Assembly: GCA_021161645.1 (NCBI GenBank)
Contig: JAGHAC010000043.1
Location: forward strand, 1-6,252
Direction: 5' to 3'
DNA length: 6,252 nt
Source: a bacterium
GTDB lineage: Bacteria; Patescibacteriota; Minisyncoccia; Minisyncoccales; PEYH01
Every line of letters starts with the position of its first letter. The stretch's first letter is position 1. Below, in pieces: positions 5,171-6,252 of this stretch. Below the pieces are notes generated by a model. It did not search any database. It saw nothing but the letters and a program-made list of their open reading frames with translations, and had not been told where the DNA came from. The position numbers and the translations under genes were made by a program.

Positions 5171-6252
5171 TGACCACCCAAGAAGAGGAAATTAAGTTTG
5201 TAAAACTAGATAATCTCTTGTAGGAATCCGACCTTTTTTAGCCTTAAATTCTTCTAGGTATTTCATAGGAGTTAAATAGCCAAGAGCCTGATGAGGTCTT
5301 AAATAGTTATACTTGTATTGCCATTCTTTTAACAAAGGTAATAGTTCTTTTACAGAAGACCTCATCATACCCTGTCTGTAAAACTCATATTCATCTGTTA
5401 AATGAGATCTTTCAACATAACTATTCTGTTTAGGGGAATGAGGATAGATAAAGTAATGAGGAATATTTAATCTTTTTAGTTCTTTGTCAAAGAAGCCTAA
5501 AAACTCTGAACCATTGTCTGTTTGAATTGACTTAATTCTAAAAGGAAACTCTTTTAGGCAATCAAAAAGAAAACTCTTTGCCTGTTTAGAAGAGATACTA
5601 GTAGATACAGAAAGAACCCTTATCTTAGTTAATACATCTACAGCCGAATACTGATAGAGTTTTCTTCCACCAATTCCTGTTAAATATTTAGTATCTATCT
5701 GAATTAAATCCCCTGGCTCTTTAATAATTAACCCTTTTGGATATCTCTTTTTAGGAGATAAAGCTGCCTTTTTCTTCTTTTTAGATATCTTGTTATTGAT
5801 AAGACCTTTTCTTTTTAATATCTTACCCACAGTGCTTGGATGAATTTTAATACCTTCTTGTTGTTCTAAGTATGCAGATATTTTGTATTTAGACCAATAA
5901 GGATTAGATTTTCTGATTTTAACCACTCTCAGTTGTATCTCGGGTAAAGTAGAAGGTTCTCTTAAATGATAAGGTCTATGTGATTTATCATTTAACCCAA
6001 CCAAACCTTCTTTCTTTAATCTTTTTAACCATCTTCTTAAAGTAGACCTTTGAATTCCAAAATGCCTTGAGGTTAGAGAGATATTCTCTCCATGAAGGTA
6101 ATACCAGTCAATAATCTTTAATCTATGTTTTGCTTTATCAGATAAATTAACTGACCTTTTGTACCAAAGAGCAATAGAGCCTGCTTTGGGAAGAATATGT
6201 CCATATACAGTCATATGCCTCCCAGAATATCTTCCTTTCATAGCTTTTTCAA
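5171..6252 (-). mobile_element. IS481/IS3-like insertion sequence, one end beyond the window
   Basis: The element is recognised by its single intact DDE transposase gene on the minus strand, convergent to the methyltransferase. Its transposase-3' end is tentatively placed at TGACCACCCA (5171-5180), 21 bp beyond the transposase stop, because IS3/IS481-type ends commonly begin with TG. The matching inverted copy (TGGGTGGTCA) is not present before the right edge, so the other terminal repeat and any target duplication cannot be seen. The boundary at 5171 is an inference. Confidence 0.6.
5192..6241 (-). CDS. DDE transposase with integrase core (IS481/IS3-like)
   Basis: The 349-residue product would cut and join the ends of its own insertion sequence. 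Residues about 34-90 form a helix-turn-helix domain (LSDKAKHRLKIIDWYYLHG, TSRHFGIQRSTLRRWLKRL). A second DNA-binding region at about 95-150 has IHPSTVGKILKRKGL, followed by a basic linker (154-169). The integrase core holds the DDE triad: Asp183 (LIQIDTKYL), Asp242 (IQTDNGSEF) and Glu277 (QNSYVERSH), with 34 residues between the last two by my count. The C-terminal YNYLRPHQALGYLTPMKYL is shared by the IS3 and IS481 groups. HTH and core in one unbroken frame, without an orfA/orfB frameshift, favours IS481. Start choice is uncertain: the ATG at 6241 has no Shine-Dalgarno and the frame stays open to the edge, while the ATG at 6214 follows GGGAGG by only 3 nt. No internal stop or frameshift is seen, so it may be active. 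Confidence 0.93.
   Translation of the reverse strand: MKGRYSGRHMTVYGHILPKAGSIALWYKRSVNLSDKAKHRLKIIDWYYLHGENISLTSRHFGIQRSTLRRWLKRLKKEGLVGLNDKSHRPYHLREPSTLPEIQLRVVKIRKSNPYWSKYKISAYLEQQEGIKIHPSTVGKILKRKGLINNKISKKKKKAALSPKKRYPKGLIIKEPGDLIQIDTKYLTGIGGRKLYQYSAVDVLTKIRVLSVSTSISSKQAKSFLFDCLKEFPFRIKSIQTDNGSEFLGFFDKELKRLNIPHYFIYPHSPKQNSYVERSHLTDEYEFYRQGMMRSSVKELLPLLKEWQYKYNYLRPHQALGYLTPMKYLEEFKAKKGRIPTRDYLVLQT

Noticed and set aside
1..6252. CRISPR array, tRNA, rRNA, riboswitch or toxin-antitoxin pair
   Set aside because: No regularly spaced repeats, cloverleaf, rRNA-like stretch, known aptamer core or small paired ORFs were found by reading both strands.

Overview
This AT-rich window reads as a compact bacterial housekeeping segment followed by an insertion sequence. 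Five plus-strand genes are identifiable: trigger factor (5'-truncated by the window edge), clpP, rny (RNase Y), an HU-family DNA-binding protein gene, and a TRAM-domain RNA m5U methyltransferase of the RumA/RlmD type. A minus-strand IS481/IS3-like transposase runs towards the right edge. Very short intergenic gaps, A/T-rich leaders without clear Shine-Dalgarno sequences, and RNase Y as the mRNA-decay enzyme suggest an AT-rich, small-genome bacterium. Candidate Phyla Radiation (Patescibacteria, for example Parcubacteria) is my best guess, inferred from overall style and not from a diagnostic marker.

Layout. At 2-1760, tig and clpP form one transcription unit with a 31-bp AAAATT-rich spacer, closed by a strong 13-bp hairpin terminator that begins on the last base of the clpP stop codon. 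At 1796-3421, a good promoter (TTTACA-17-TATTAT with an extended TG) sits directly behind that terminator. It drives rny through a leader of about 60 nt with a purine-loop hairpin just before the start codon. At 3412-3820, HU has its own candidate promoter (perfect TATAAT), a 5' hairpin and a textbook 12-bp terminator. At 3835-5097, the methyltransferase has an extended -10 so close to its ATG that the mRNA may be leaderless. At 5098-5170 there is a short spacer full of nested AT inverted repeats. At about 5171-6252 lies the insertion sequence, whose other end is outside the window.

Function. The host genes cover folding of nascent proteins (trigger factor), regulated proteolysis (ClpP), mRNA decay (RNase Y), nucleoid architecture (HU) and rRNA modification (methyltransferase). 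The tig-clpP-...-HU order recalls the enterobacterial tig-clpP-clpX-lon-hupB cluster, but rny occupies the place of clpX and lon. ClpP must therefore get its unfoldase from elsewhere in the genome.

No undescribed multi-gene system is visible. The points most worth a second look are in the non-coding DNA: the rny leader hairpin, the possible leaderless methyltransferase mRNA, the general lack of Shine-Dalgarno sequences, and the repeat-rich junction next to the insertion sequence.
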